Shown one piece after another: positions 39,070-47,554 of a stretch of DNA of 64,000 bases (position 1 is its first letter; the number at the start of each line of letters is the position of its first letter). The notes beneath the pieces are model-generated. The model was not told where the DNA came from, ran no database searches, and saw only the letters and a list, made by a program, of their open reading frames with translations. The position numbers and the translations under genes are program-made. Source of the DNA: Methylibium sp035476815 (GTDB lineage Bacteria; Pseudomonadota; Gammaproteobacteria; Burkholderiales; Burkholderiaceae_C); NCBI GenBank assembly GCA_035476815.1, contig DATILD010000042.1, positions 1 to 64,000 on the forward strand, given 5' to 3'.

Positions 39070-40410
39070 GTGAGCACGACGACCGCGCGAGTGACGAATG
39101 GCGCCCGGGTTCCGGTCGACCGGGTACCGGTGAGCCTGCTCACCGGCTTCCTCGGCGCCGGCAAGACGACGCTGCTCAACCAGTGGGTCCGGCAGCCGGA
39201 GCTGGCCGGCGTGGCCGTCCTGGTCAACGAGTTCGGCGACGTCGGGGTCGACCACCACCTCGTCGCGGAGATGGACGAGCAGATGGTGCTGCTCGACTCG
39301 GGCTGCCTGTGCTGCGCGATGCAGGGCGATCTGATCGGGGCGCTGAAGAGCCTGGCGCTGCGCAGCGCGCGCCGCGAGATCGCGCCGGTCACGCGCGTGA
39401 TCGTCGAGACCTCCGGCCTGGCCGATCCGGTGCCGGTGATCTACACGCTGATGGAGGACGCCTTCGTCGCGGCGCGCTACGTCTGTGACGGGGTCGTCAC
39501 GGCCGTGTCCGCGACGCATGGCCTGGCGCAGCTGGGCGCGTACAGCGAGGCGGTCCGCCAGGTGGTGGTGGCCGATCGCCTCCTGATCACGAAGTGCGAA
39601 CTGGCCGGCTCGTCCGAGCTGGCGGCGCTCGGGCGCCAGCTGCAGTCGCTCAATCCGGGGGCGCGTCAGTCGCAGGTTCGCAACGGCACCGCGAGCGCCG
39701 AGGCCCTGCTGTCCTGCGGCCTCTACGCCGCGTCGGGCAGGCCGCCCAGCGTGGCGGCCTGGTTGGGTGAAGAGGCCCTTCGGAGCGCGCAGCGGGATGA
39801 CGCCGGAGCGCCGTTCGACCTGACGCCAGGCGACGAAGGCGGCGACGACGACGCGAGCGGGCCGTACCTGATGGCGCGGTGGCGCGCTCGGCGTGATCGC
39901 CGGGCGGCCGACGCCGCACGCCTGGCGTCCGGGCACTCCCCGGGCGTGAGCAGTTTCGTGGTGCGGTTCGATCGGGAGCTGCCCTGGTTGGGCTTCGCCG
40001 TGGCGATGGGCCGGGTGCTGCGCAGCCATGGCGCGTCGCTGCTGCGCGTGAAGGGCCTGCTGAGCGTGATCGGGGACCCCCGACCGCAGGTGATCCAGTG
40101 TGTACAGGGCGTCGCCTATCCGACGGTGCGCCTGCCGGCCTGGCCGCGGGAGGGTCCGTTCCAGGACGGCCGAGGTCGACTGGTCTTCATCGCCCGGGAC
40201 CTGGGCGAGGCGCAGATCGAGGCCATCCGGTCGGCGCTGTCCGAGCTGCTGGCGGATACGGCGGCGCTGCGGTCGAGCGCCGGCGACCTGACGTTGCCGA
40301 CGCGTTGCTGGCTCGCGCAGCGCATGCCGGTGTCGCTGTCCCGCACGGTGCAGCACGCGGGCTGGTTCGTCCAGTCGCGCAACCTGCGCAGTCCGGCGGC
40401 GCGTGGATGA
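39070..40410 (+). CDS. CobW/COG0523-family GTPase (putative metallochaperone)
   Basis: The 446-residue protein has the G3E-family P-loop VSLLTGFLGAGKTTLLN near residue 23, the SGCLCCAMQGD motif near 77-82 (CxCC metal site), the ETSGLADP switch and LLITKCELA as the base-recognition segment. A C-terminal CobW_C domain has the VVRFDRELPWLGF and VQGVAYPT segments. The GTG start has AGGAG seven bases upstream. COG0523 proteins deliver or sense zinc and other metals. It follows apcE by 22 bp and is probably in the operon, so it may load metal into the carboxylase (inference). An Asp/Gly-rich linker (GDEGGDDDAS) separates the domains. Confidence 0.85.
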   Translation: MSTTTARVTNGARVPVDRVPVSLLTGFLGAGKTTLLNQWVRQPELAGVAVLVNEFGDVGVDHHLVAEMDEQMVLLDSGCLCCAMQGDLIGALKSLALRSARREIAPVTRVIVETSGLADPVPVIYTLMEDAFVAARYVCDGVVTAVSATHGLAQLGAYSEAVRQVVVADRLLITKCELAGSSELAALGRQLQSLNPGARQSQVRNGTASAEALLSCGLYAASGRPPSVAAWLGEEALRSAQRDDAGAPFDLTPGDEGGDDDASGPYLMARWRARRDRRAADAARLASGHSPGVSSFVVRFDRELPWLGFAVAMGRVLRSHGASLLRVKGLLSVIGDPRPQVIQCVQGVAYPTVRLPAWPREGPFQDGRGRLVFIARDLGEAQIEAIRSALSELLADTAALRSSAGDLTLPTRCWLAQRMPVSLSRTVQHAGWFVQSRNLRSPAARG

Positions 40411-40725
40411 GCCAGCGGTGACGAGGAACGCCCGGCATCGTCCGGGTTCGGCCTGCTGAAGCGGGCCGCGTTCCCGCGGCCGTGCTGCGGTTGACGGGCC
40501 CCGCCTGTGACGCTGCACCCCGGCCGGCCGCTGCCGCGCCGGTCGCGTGGCGCCCGCCCAGCGTCTGCCATCGCACAGACCGCGGGACCGCAAGCGGCCA
40601 TCCTGTGCCCAGGCCGTGCCGGCGCGGTGAGCCCCGGCGACATCGCCCCCGGTGCCCCGTACGTCCAGCGATCCGACGCCCGCGTCGGGCGCCGCGTCCG
40701 CCCTTTCAACCCACGAGGTGCCCCC
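40411..40725 (+). other. 315-bp gap without a recognised gene
   Basis: No coding frame is convincing. A 7-bp stem (GGCCGCG, 40464-40470, with CGCGGCC, 40475-40481) follows the cobW-like gene but has no T-run, so it is at best a weak terminator. The rest probably contains the promoter of the lipoprotein gene. Confidence 0.4.
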
Positions 40726-41190
40726 ATGAACGCTCGCCAACTCCCCCTGCTCGGCGCCCTGGCGGCGCTCGCGCTGATCAGCGCGTGCGCCTACAACCCG
40801 CCGCGCAACGAACCCTATGGCAACGCCCCGGTCCCGGCGTCCACCAGCCCCTACGCCGTCGAGTACGGCCGGGTCAGCAGCATCGAAGTGGTGCCGGTCG
40901 TGTCGCGCAGCTCGGGCGGCGGCGCGGTGCTCGGCGCGGTGCTCGGTGCCGTGATCGGCAACCAGGTCGGCAGCGGCAGTGGTCGCGCGGTGGCGACGGG
41001 CGTCGGCGCTGTCGGCGGCGCCGTGATCGGCAACAGCATCGAGCAGCGCAACAAGAGCGACAGCGAGGTCTACCGCGTGAGCGTGCGGCTGGACAACGGC
41101 CGCATCGCGCAGTTCGACTACCAGCGCATCGATGACCTGCGCATCGGCGACCGCGTGAAGATCGAAGACGGACAGTTGCACCGCGTCTGA
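40726..41190 (+). CDS. glycine-zipper (17-kDa antigen/SlyB-like) lipoprotein
   Basis: The 154-residue protein has a lipoprotein signal ending LALISAC (lipobox cysteine near residue 21). A glycine-zipper 2TM segment follows, about residues 65-110: GGGAVLGAVLGAVIGNQVGS and a second GVGAVGGAVIGNSIE hairpin. The C-terminal YRVSVRLDNGRIAQFDYQ and DLRIGDRVKIEDGQL strands are typical of the SlyB/17-kDa group. It is probably anchored in the outer membrane with an envelope-stability role. CGAGGTG lies upstream of the ATG. It is convergent with the kinase gene. Confidence 0.87.
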   Translation: MNARQLPLLGALAALALISACAYNPPRNEPYGNAPVPASTSPYAVEYGRVSSIEVVPVVSRSSGGGAVLGAVLGAVIGNQVGSGSGRAVATGVGAVGGAVIGNSIEQRNKSDSEVYRVSVRLDNGRIAQFDYQRIDDLRIGDRVKIEDGQLHRV

Positions 41191-41247
41191 TTCGCCGGCG
41201 AACCCGTCATGGCCCGGCCCGCCGCTGCGCTCGGACCCGGACCGACC

Positions 41248-41271
41248 ACCCGGCGACCACGCTCGCCGGGT
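41248..41271. terminator. hairpin between convergent genes (possible bidirectional terminator)
   Basis: ACCCGGCGA and TCGCCGGGT form a perfect 9-bp stem with a 6-base loop in the 85-bp gap between the lipoprotein and kinase genes. No T-run is present on either strand, so termination strength is uncertain. Confidence 0.5.
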
Positions 41272-41275
41272 CCGC

Positions 41276-42631
41276 TCAGGCCGCGGCCGGCGCCGCCTCG
41301 GGCAGCCGCACGCTGATCCGCGTGCCCTGCCCCGGCGCCGACGCCAGGCTCAGCCGGCCCTGCTCGGCCTCCACCCGAAAGCGCATGCCGACCAGCCCGT
41401 AGGCGGCGCTGCGCGGCAGCCCGGTGTCGAAGCCCACGCCGTCGTCGCGCACCACCAGCTCCACCCGACCGTCGTGCGCGCCCAGGCTCAGCCAGACGTG
41501 GCTTGCCCGGGCGTGCTTGGTGATGTTGTTGATCGCCTCCTGCACCAGCCGGTAGATCATCAGCTCGGCGGCCGGCGCCAGCCGCACCGGCGTCAGCGCG
41601 CAATGCACCTCGACGCCCGATTGCTCGGCGTACTCGCGCGCCAGGATCTCCAGCGTCGGCACCAGCCCCAGATGGCTCAGCGTCGAGGGCCGCAGGTTCT
41701 CGATGATGCGGCGCTTCAGCGCGATGCCGGCGTTGAGCATCTCCACCAGGTGGGCGAGCCGCTCCAGCGCCTCGGGCGCGCTGTCGCCCAGGCGCGAGCG
41801 GATGCGCGCCGCGTCCAGCTTGGCCGAGGTCAGCAGCGCGCCGAGTTCGTCGTGCAGGTCGCGCGCCAGGCGGTTGCGTTCGTCCTCGCGCGCGGTCTGC
41901 AGGTGCTGGGTGAGCTCCGTCAGCTGCTGGGTGCGGTGCGCCACCTCGACCTCCAGCCGGTCGTGCTCGGCCTGGATCAGCCGCTGCTGCTCCTGCTGCT
42001 GGCGCTGCAGCGCGGAGGTCTGGCTCAGCACCGTGAACAGCGCCAGCAGGCAGATCACGCTGAGCCCCGCCACGCCGATGCGGCTGAGCTGCAGCGTGCG
42101 GTAGATGTCGCTGCGGCCGCGGTCCACCTTCGCGGCCTCCACGGCCAGCAGCGCGGCGCTCAGGCCGCGGATGGCCTCGAGCTGGGCCTTGCCGGCGTCG
42201 CTCAGCACGCTCTGCGCGCTGGCCTGGCGCTCGCCCGCCTCGTGCAGGCGGACCGCCTCGGCCAAGCCGGCGAGCCGGGCGTCGATCAGTCGGCGCAGGC
42301 GGCCGAGCAGGGCCAGCGGCTCGGGCGCGTCGCCGTAGTAGTGGTCGAGCAGGCCGAGCGAGGCGTCGATCTCACTCAGCGCGTGCGCATAGGGCTGGAG
42401 CTGCTCGCGGCGGTCCGTCAGCAGGTAGCCGCGCTGGCCGGTCTCGGCGTCCAGCAGGCTGCGTTCGAGGCCCTCGATGCGGGTGCGCGCGCCGGCGCTC
42501 TCGCCCAGGTCGTTGAGCGGGCCGACGGCCTGCCAGTAGGAGCCCTCGCTGATGAACAGCATCGCCGCGGTGGCGGCCAGCGCCAGCGCGAACACGAGCG
42601 GGTTGCGCCGGACCACCGTGAGCAGGTTCAT
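41276..42631 (-). CDS. CHASE3-type sensor histidine kinase (HisKA_3)
   Basis: The 451-residue protein has an N-terminal helix (about 12-30) and a periplasmic CHASE3-like helical sensor (RIEGLERSLLDAETGQRGYLL is the family hallmark). A second helix near 183-205 and a coiled coil rich in Gln follow. The kinase core has the histidine in LARDLHDELGALLTS near residue 262, and a HATPase domain with QEAINNITKHARA, DDGVGFD and GLVGMRFRVEAEQG. HisKA_3 kinases pair with NarL-type regulators; one begins 50 bp away on the other strand. The signal is unknown. Confidence 0.9.
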   Translation of the reverse strand: MNLLTVVRRNPLVFALALAATAAMLFISEGSYWQAVGPLNDLGESAGARTRIEGLERSLLDAETGQRGYLLTDRREQLQPYAHALSEIDASLGLLDHYYGDAPEPLALLGRLRRLIDARLAGLAEAVRLHEAGERQASAQSVLSDAGKAQLEAIRGLSAALLAVEAAKVDRGRSDIYRTLQLSRIGVAGLSVICLLALFTVLSQTSALQRQQQEQQRLIQAEHDRLEVEVAHRTQQLTELTQHLQTAREDERNRLARDLHDELGALLTSAKLDAARIRSRLGDSAPEALERLAHLVEMLNAGIALKRRIIENLRPSTLSHLGLVPTLEILAREYAEQSGVEVHCALTPVRLAPAAELMIYRLVQEAINNITKHARASHVWLSLGAHDGRVELVVRDDGVGFDTGLPRSAAYGLVGMRFRVEAEQGRLSLASAPGQGTRISVRLPEAAPAAA

Positions 42632-42681
42632 CGTCGCCTCCCAAAGGTGGGATCATGCTTCTTTGTGCGCCGGGGCAGCCC

Positions 42682-43317
42682 ATGATCCGCATTGCCATCG
42701 TCGACGACCACGCCATGGTGCGCGCCGGCTTGCGCCAGTTCTTCGCCGACCAGGCGGATTTCGTCGTGGTCGCCGAGGCGGCCAACGGCCGCGACGCGCT
42801 CGACATCGTGCGCCGCGGCGAGGTCGACGTGGTCCTGCTGGACATCTCGATGCCCGAGCATGGCGGGGTCGACGCGCTGGCGGCGATCCGCGCGCGGGCG
42901 CCCGAGCTGCCGGTGCTGATCCTCAGCGGCTTCGACGAGGCGCACTACGCCACCACGCTGCTGCGCCAGGGCGCCAGCGGCTACCTCAACAAGGACTGCG
43001 ACCCCGAGGAGATCGTCAAGGCGATCCGCACCGTCTGCCGCGGCCGCAAGTACATCACCGCCGGCGTGGCCGAGCGGCTGGCCGAGGGCCTGGGCGGCGG
43101 CGGCGCCGACCAGCCGCCGCACGAGCAGCTGTCGGAGCGCGAGCTGCAGGTCTTCCTGCGGCTGGCCAAGGGCGAGACGATCGGCCACATGGCCGAGAGC
43201 ATGTCGCTCAGCGTCAAGACGGTCAGCACCTACCGCAGCCGGGTGATGGAGAAGCTGAACCTCGCCTCCAACAGCGACCTGACCTACTACGCGCTGAAGA
43301 ACGGCCTGATCCAGTAG
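42682..43317 (+). CDS. NarL/FixJ-family response regulator
   Basis: The 211-residue protein has a receiver (MIRIAIVDDHAMVRAGLRQF, phospho-Asp in VVLLDISMPEHGGVDA) and a LuxR-type DNA-binding domain (LSERELQVFLRLAKGETIGH, then MSLSVKTVSTYRSRVMEKL). An in-frame ATG at 42655 has a better ribosome site (AAAGGTGG) but adds nine atypical residues; the start is therefore uncertain. It is divergent from its likely kinase. Nearby TGTCGGAC-type dyads could be its targets (inference). Confidence 0.9.
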   Translation: MIRIAIVDDHAMVRAGLRQFFADQADFVVVAEAANGRDALDIVRRGEVDVVLLDISMPEHGGVDALAAIRARAPELPVLILSGFDEAHYATTLLRQGASGYLNKDCDPEEIVKAIRTVCRGRKYITAGVAERLAEGLGGGGADQPPHEQLSERELQVFLRLAKGETIGHMAESMSLSVKTVSTYRSRVMEKLNLASNSDLTYYALKNGLIQ

Positions 43318-43328
43318 ACCGATGCCGC

Positions 43329-43709
43329 TCACGCGGCAGCGGCGAGTCCGCGGCAGTACAGCAGCAGCGCGTCGATCTCGTCGGACTTGTCGAACACGCG
43401 ATCGGCGCCGAGCGCCAGGCAGCGGCGCCGCATCTCCGCGGTGGCGTAGTTGCTGAGCACGACCACTGCGCGGCGCTGCGGCAGGGCCTGCAGCGCGCGC
43501 AGCACGCCGAGGCCCGAACCGGTCTTCAGGAAGATGTCGACGATCACCAGCTCGGCCTCGTGGCCCGGCAGCGCCAGCCACTCCAGCGCGGTCGACTCGT
43601 CCTCGGCGCTGCCCGTCACCTCGATGGGGGCCAGCTCTTCCAGCGTGGCGATCAGGCTCTCGCGGATCACCGCGCTGTCTTCGACGAGGTAGGTCTTCAA
43701 CTTGCTCAT
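43329..43709 (-). CDS. stand-alone response-regulator receiver protein
   Basis: The 126-residue protein is a single receiver domain: LKTYLVEDSAVIRESLIATL at the start, phospho-Asp in LVIVDIFLKTGSGLG near residue 55, VVLSNYAT (Ser/Thr position) and VFDKSDEID (Lys). No output domain follows. The chosen ATG begins MSKLKTYL; the frame extends 32 codons upstream without family support. It is convergent with the NarL-type gene and could act as a phosphate sink or partner in the same pathway. Confidence 0.85.
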   Translation of the reverse strand: MSKLKTYLVEDSAVIRESLIATLEELAPIEVTGSAEDESTALEWLALPGHEAELVIVDIFLKTGSGLGVLRALQALPQRRAVVVLSNYATAEMRRRCLALGADRVFDKSDEIDALLLYCRGLAAAA

Positions 43710-44026
43710 GGTCGGGGCGGACGCGGCAGGCTGCGCGGCGGCGAGCGCCCGCCCCGCCGGGGCGGGACGAGGCGACGCTGGCGGAGCGCAGGTCGTGGAA
43801 AACACTCACCGAGAGTGCTCGCGCGCCGCGCGCCGCGCCATCGGCCGAAGGCGAAGCCGGCTGTCGGACAAGTCCTACACGGTCCCGCCGGTCTCTGGTG
43901 CCCGCCGGCGCGTAGGACGGCGACTACGTCCACTGGCGGCGCCGTCCGCTGTGTGCGCCGCGGGGGGCCCCGGACACTGGCGTCACGACGGAGCCCTCTG
44001 CGCCCCGCACCACTCCAAGGACAACC
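43710..44026 (+). other. 317-bp intergenic region with dyad operator
   Basis: No gene is recognised between the receiver gene and the crystallin-like gene. It holds the 18-bp TGTCGGAC dyad listed separately and a further half-site (CGTAGGAC, 43911-43918). Promoters for both flanking genes must lie here. Confidence 0.45.
43862..43879. promoter_or_regulatory. 18-bp dyad TGTCGGAC-AA-GTCCTACA
   Basis: TGTCGGACAAGTCCTACA is an inverted repeat with 8-bp arms and one mismatched pair. Close copies lie at 48397-48414 and 51350-51368, each upstream of a small gene in this stress cluster. A NarL-type dimer site is a reasonable guess, given the adjacent regulator. Confidence 0.5.
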
Positions 44027-44833
44027 ATGAACTCCATCTTGCGCCACGGCCTGGCGCTGGCAGGGCTGGCGATCGCCGGCTCGGCGGCCGCCCAGGTCAC
44101 CTTCTACGAGAACGAGGGTTTCGCCGGCCGCTCGTTCACCACCCAGGCCCCGATCAAGAGCTTCGCCTGCTCGGGTTTCAACGACCGTGCCTCGTCGGTG
44201 GTGGTGCGGCGCGACCTGTGGGAGGTCTGCGAGGGCGCCGGCTACAACGGCCGCTGCGTCATCCTGCGACCGGGCAACTACGCGTCGCTGCGCGCGATGG
44301 GCCTGAACGACCGGGTGACCTCGGTGCGGGCCGTGAGCCGCAACGCGCGCTACGAGCCGCAGCGGTACGCGCCGCGCCCGGTGGTGGCCTACGACTACCG
44401 TCGCCGCGACCGCGAGCGCCTCTACCAGGCCAACGTGGTGGCCGTGCGCGCCGTGGTCGGGCCGGACGAGCAGCGCTGCTGGGTCGAACGTGAGCAGGCC
44501 GCGCCGGAACGCGCCGGCGCCAACGTGCCCGGCGCGATCGTCGGGGCGGTGATCGGCGGCATCCTCGGCCACCAGGTCGGCGGCGGGACCGGTCGGGACA
44601 TCGCCACCGCGGGCGGTGTCGTCGTCGGGGCCGCGATCGGCGCCAACGTGGGTCGCGAGCCGCAGCAGAGCTATGCGCAGAACGTGCAGCGCTGCGAACG
44701 CGTGCCGAGCCAGGCCGGGCCCGCGTACTGGGACGTGACCTACAGCTTCCGCGGCCGGGACTACCGGATGCAGACCACCACCGCACCCGGCGCCACCGTC
44801 ACCGTCAACGGGCAGGGCGAACCCCGCGCCTGA
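44027..44833 (+). CDS. beta/gamma-crystallin and glycine-zipper fusion protein
   Basis: The 268-residue protein has a signal peptide (LALAGLAIAGSAAAQ). A beta/gamma-crystallin domain spans about 24-108: VTFYENEGFAGRSFTT, then FNDRASSVVVRRDLWEVCEG and GRCVILRPGNYASL, NDRVTSVRAV. The C-terminal half has a glycine zipper (GAIVGAVIGGILGHQVGGGT, about 165-205) and a final YWDVTYSFRGRDYRMQ segment. Similar two-part proteins occur in Burkholderiales envelopes. It is probably periplasmic or membrane-associated and stress-related (inference). The crystallin part could bind calcium, but the D/N-D-x-S/T-S signature is incomplete. Confidence 0.83.
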   Translation: MNSILRHGLALAGLAIAGSAAAQVTFYENEGFAGRSFTTQAPIKSFACSGFNDRASSVVVRRDLWEVCEGAGYNGRCVILRPGNYASLRAMGLNDRVTSVRAVSRNARYEPQRYAPRPVVAYDYRRRDRERLYQANVVAVRAVVGPDEQRCWVEREQAAPERAGANVPGAIVGAVIGGILGHQVGGGTGRDIATAGGVVVGAAIGANVGREPQQSYAQNVQRCERVPSQAGPAYWDVTYSFRGRDYRMQTTTAPGATVTVNGQGEPRA

Positions 44834-44869
44834 GCCGCCTCCCGACCCCATCACCCCCGAAGGATCGCC

Positions 44870-45418
44870 ATGAACAAGCACCACTCACTCCAGGCCCCGC
44901 TGCTGGTTGCCGCCATGCTGGCGCTGCCGCTCGCGCAGGCCGCGATGACCCGCACCGACTACGACGCCACCAAGGCCCGCATCGGCGTGAACTACAAGGC
45001 CGACAAGCTCGGCTGCGACGCGCTCGCTGCCAACGCCAAGGACATCTGCGTCGAGCAGGCCAAGGCCAAGGAACGCATCGCCGGCGCGGAGCTGGAGTAC
45101 GGCTACACCGGCAAGGCCAGCGACCTGAACAAGCTGCGCGTCACGCGTGCCGAGGCGACCTACGCGGTCGCCAAGGAGCGCTGCGACGACCTGGCGGGCC
45201 AGGTGAAGGAGGTCTGCGTCAGCGAGGCCAAGACCCAGGAGACCAAGGCCCTGGCCGACGCCAAGCTCGGCCAGCAGGTCGGCGAGGCCGAGAAGCAGGC
45301 CGGCGAGGACAAGCGCGCCGCCGACCTCAAGCTCGCCACCGAGAAGTGCGACGCGCTGGCCGGCGACGCCAAGGCCGGTTGCGTGGCCACGGCGCAGGCG
45401 AACTTCGGCAAGCCTTGA
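44870..45418 (+). CDS. periplasmic protein with three paired-cysteine repeats
   Basis: The 182-residue protein has a signal peptide (LLVAAMLALPLAQAA). The mature part is Lys/Ala/Glu-rich and helical. It contains three copies of a unit in which two cysteines are 11 residues apart: C49/C60 (CDALAANAKDIC), C105/C116 (CDDLAGQVKEVC) and C160/C171 (CDALAGDAKAGC). Each is followed by V..A. The pairs could form disulphides in helical hairpins. No function is known to me. It follows the crystallin-type gene by 36 bp and probably shares its transcript. Confidence 0.75.
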   Translation: MNKHHSLQAPLLVAAMLALPLAQAAMTRTDYDATKARIGVNYKADKLGCDALAANAKDICVEQAKAKERIAGAELEYGYTGKASDLNKLRVTRAEATYAVAKERCDDLAGQVKEVCVSEAKTQETKALADAKLGQQVGEAEKQAGEDKRAADLKLATEKCDALAGDAKAGCVATAQANFGKP

Positions 45419-45467
45419 CGCGTTCGGCGCTCGCTCGCACGAGCCGGCCTGCGGGCCGGCGCTCCTG

Positions 45468-46790
45468 ATGTCGCTCCCCGCCTGGTCCCTGCTCGTCGGC
45501 GTGCTGCTGCTCGCGATGGTGCTGGCGGGCACGCTGCTCGACCGCCTGCCGCTCAGCAGCGCGATGGTCTATCTGGCGCTGGGCTGGCTGCTCGGTCCGG
45601 ATGTCGCCGACGTGCTGCGGCCCGACCCGCTGCGCCATGCGGCCCTGCTGGAACGCCTGGCCGAGGGGGCGCTGCTGATCTCGCTGTTCGCCGTCGGCCT
45701 GAGGCTCGGCGTGCCCTTGCGCGACCGGCGCTGGCGGCTGCCGCTGCGGCTGGCCTTCGTGTCGATGGCGGTGATGGTGGCGCTCGTCGCCGCGGTCGGC
45801 TACGGGCTGCTCGGGCTGCCGCTCGGCGCGGCGGTGCTGCTCGGCGCGATCCTGGCGCCGACCGATCCGGTGCTGGCCTCCGACGTGCCGGTCGACGCCG
45901 GCAGCCGGCCGGACCGGCTCGGCTTCAGCCTCGCCGCCGAGGGCGGCCTCAACGACGGCAGCGCGTTCCCGTTCGTGATGCTCGGCTTCGGGCTGCTCGG
46001 CCTGCACGAGCTGGGGCCGGGTCTGTGGCGCTGGTGGAGCGTCGACCTGCTGTGGGCCACCGTCGGCGGCGTGGCGATCGGCGGGCTGCTCGGTGCCGCC
46101 ACGGGCTGGCTCGTCGTGCATCTGCGCAGCCGCCACGACGAGGCGGTCGGGCTCGACGAGTTCCTGGGGCTCGGGCTGGTCGGGCTGGCCTATGGCGTCG
46201 CGCAGCTCAGCCTGGCGTCCGGCTTCCTGGCCGTGTTCGCGGCCGGCCTGGCGCTGCAGCGGGTGCGCGAACAGCCGCAGCCGCACACCCGGCCGCTGGC
46301 CGCGGCCGCGGGCTCCGAGGGCCATTCCTACGAGACGCTGGCGACCCACCCCCACCATGCCAGCGCGACGATGCGCGACTCGGTGCAGGTGTTCAACGGG
46401 CAGCTCGAGAAGCTGGCCGAGCTGGCGCTGGTGCTGCTGGTCGGCGCGATGCTGGCCTATGCCAAGCCGCTGCCGGCGCTGTGGTGGTTCGTGCCGCTGC
46501 TGCTGGGCGTGCTGCGGCCGCTGTCGGTGTGGGTGTCGACCGTGGGCGAGGGCCTGACGGCGCCGCAGCGCGGCATGATCGGCTGGTTCGGCATCCGCGG
46601 CATCGGCTCGGTGTTCTACCTGTTGCTGGCGCTGCGCCAGGGGCTGGACGGCGCGGTGGCCGACACCCTGCTGTCGCTGACGCTGTGGACCGTGGTGGCG
46701 TCGATCGTCGCGCACGGCCTGACGGCCCAGCCGCTGATGCAGCGCTACCTGCGCTGGCGCCAGGCGGCGCAGGCCCGGCGCGGCCACTGA
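45468..46790 (+). CDS. CPA1-type cation:proton antiporter
   Basis: The 440-residue protein has about 11-12 transmembrane helices. The core motif GAILAPTDPVLASDVPV near residues 125-141 is the unwound-helix Asp site of Na+(K+)/H+ exchangers of the CPA1 group, and FSLAAEGGLNDGSAFPFVML is the second conserved site. IGWFGIRGIGSVFYLLLAL near the C-terminus carries the conserved Arg. It exports Na+ or K+ in exchange for H+, or the reverse, at the inner membrane. It follows the paired-Cys gene by 49 bp. Confidence 0.9.
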   Translation: MSLPAWSLLVGVLLLAMVLAGTLLDRLPLSSAMVYLALGWLLGPDVADVLRPDPLRHAALLERLAEGALLISLFAVGLRLGVPLRDRRWRLPLRLAFVSMAVMVALVAAVGYGLLGLPLGAAVLLGAILAPTDPVLASDVPVDAGSRPDRLGFSLAAEGGLNDGSAFPFVMLGFGLLGLHELGPGLWRWWSVDLLWATVGGVAIGGLLGAATGWLVVHLRSRHDEAVGLDEFLGLGLVGLAYGVAQLSLASGFLAVFAAGLALQRVREQPQPHTRPLAAAAGSEGHSYETLATHPHHASATMRDSVQVFNGQLEKLAELALVLLVGAMLAYAKPLPALWWFVPLLLGVLRPLSVWVSTVGEGLTAPQRGMIGWFGIRGIGSVFYLLLALRQGLDGAVADTLLSLTLWTVVASIVAHGLTAQPLMQRYLRWRQAAQARRGH

Positions 46791-46809
46791 CCGCGCCGGG
46801 CCCGCCCGG

Positions 46810-47046
46810 TCAGCCGCGCGGCGGCTTGTCGTCCGGGAACCAGGCGTCGCTGGCCTGGCGCTGCCACTCCGCGAGCTGCTTCTCGGCGTCTTCCTTCAAC
46901 ACGCCGTAGCGTTCCTGGATCTTGCCGAGGAGCTGCTCGCGCCGGCCGGCGACGACCGCGAGGTCCCCGTCGGTCAGCCGGCCCCACTGCTCCTTCGCCT
47001 TGCCGGCGGCCTGGGCCCATTGGCCCTGGATGCGGTCCCAGTTCAT
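46810..47046 (-). CDS. CsbD-family stress protein
   Basis: The 78-residue protein is a classical CsbD: MNWDRIQGQWAQAAGKAKEQ, then WGRLTDGDLAVVAGRREQL and LGKIQERYGVLKEDAEKQL. The family is small, soluble and induced by general stress; its function is unknown. GAAGGAGCA precedes the ATG. It lies just after the antiporter on the opposite strand and 40 bp downstream of the BON-domain gene, with which it may share a transcript. Confidence 0.9.
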   Translation of the reverse strand: MNWDRIQGQWAQAAGKAKEQWGRLTDGDLAVVAGRREQLLGKIQERYGVLKEDAEKQLAEWQRQASDAWFPDDKPPRG

Positions 47047-47086
47047 GTGCTGCTCCTTCGCGGGTGGTGTGGGCGGGCGAGGCGGC

Positions 47087-47401
47087 TCACGGACGGATCG
47101 CGATCTCGTTCTTGACCGACTTCACGCCGGCCACCTTCCAGGCCAGCGTCTCGGCGGTGGCCTTCTCGTCCGGGCTCTTGGCGAAGCCGGACAGCATCAC
47201 CGTGCCGTTGAGCGTCTCGACGCTGATGCTGGACGCGGCGACGTCCTTGTTCTCGACGAAGCGGGCCTTGACGCCGGTGGTGATGGCCGTGTCGTCGACA
47301 TAGGCGCCAACGGTCTCCTGGCCGCGCGTGACGGCGCAGCCGGCGGCGGTGGCGAGGAGGAGGGCCGCCAGGACGGCGGTGAGGGGGGTGCGCAGGTTCA
47401 T
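47087..47401 (-). CDS. BON-domain lipoprotein
   Basis: The 104-residue protein has a lipoprotein signal ending LATAAGC (lipobox near residue 22). One BON domain follows: AITTGVKARFVENKDVAASSISVETLNGTV is its first half and LSGFAKSPDEKATAETLAWK the second, with VKNEI at the end. BON domains bind membrane lipids and help keep the envelope intact in OsmY-like proteins. TGTAGGA half-sites lie 77 and 125 bp upstream of the start. Confidence 0.9.
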   Translation of the reverse strand: MNLRTPLTAVLAALLLATAAGCAVTRGQETVGAYVDDTAITTGVKARFVENKDVAASSISVETLNGTVMLSGFAKSPDEKATAETLAWKVAGVKSVKNEIAIRP

Positions 47402-47477
47402 GGTGGAACTCCGTTGAAGTGGGATCGAGGTGGCGGGTCCGGGTCGATGCGGGATCGACGCGGACCGGTCGATGCAC

Positions 47478-47533
47478 TGTAGGAACGCGGGTGGCGGCGA
47501 GCCATCGGCGCGCGCCGCCTGCGGCTGTAGGAC
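47478..47533 (-). promoter_or_regulatory. two TGTAGGA(A/C) half-sites upstream of the BON gene
   Basis: TGTAGGAA (47478-47485) and TGTAGGAC (47526-47533) repeat one arm of the dyad found at 43862, 48397 and 51350. The opposite arms are not conserved here, so these may be weak or non-functional sites. Confidence 0.35.
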
Positions 47534-47554
47534 GGCGCCGCGCCGCCCGCAGGG

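Noticed and set aside
40464..40481. Stem-loop after the CobW-like gene as a terminator
   Set aside because: The stem is only 7 bp and no T-run follows, so it was not listed as a terminator.
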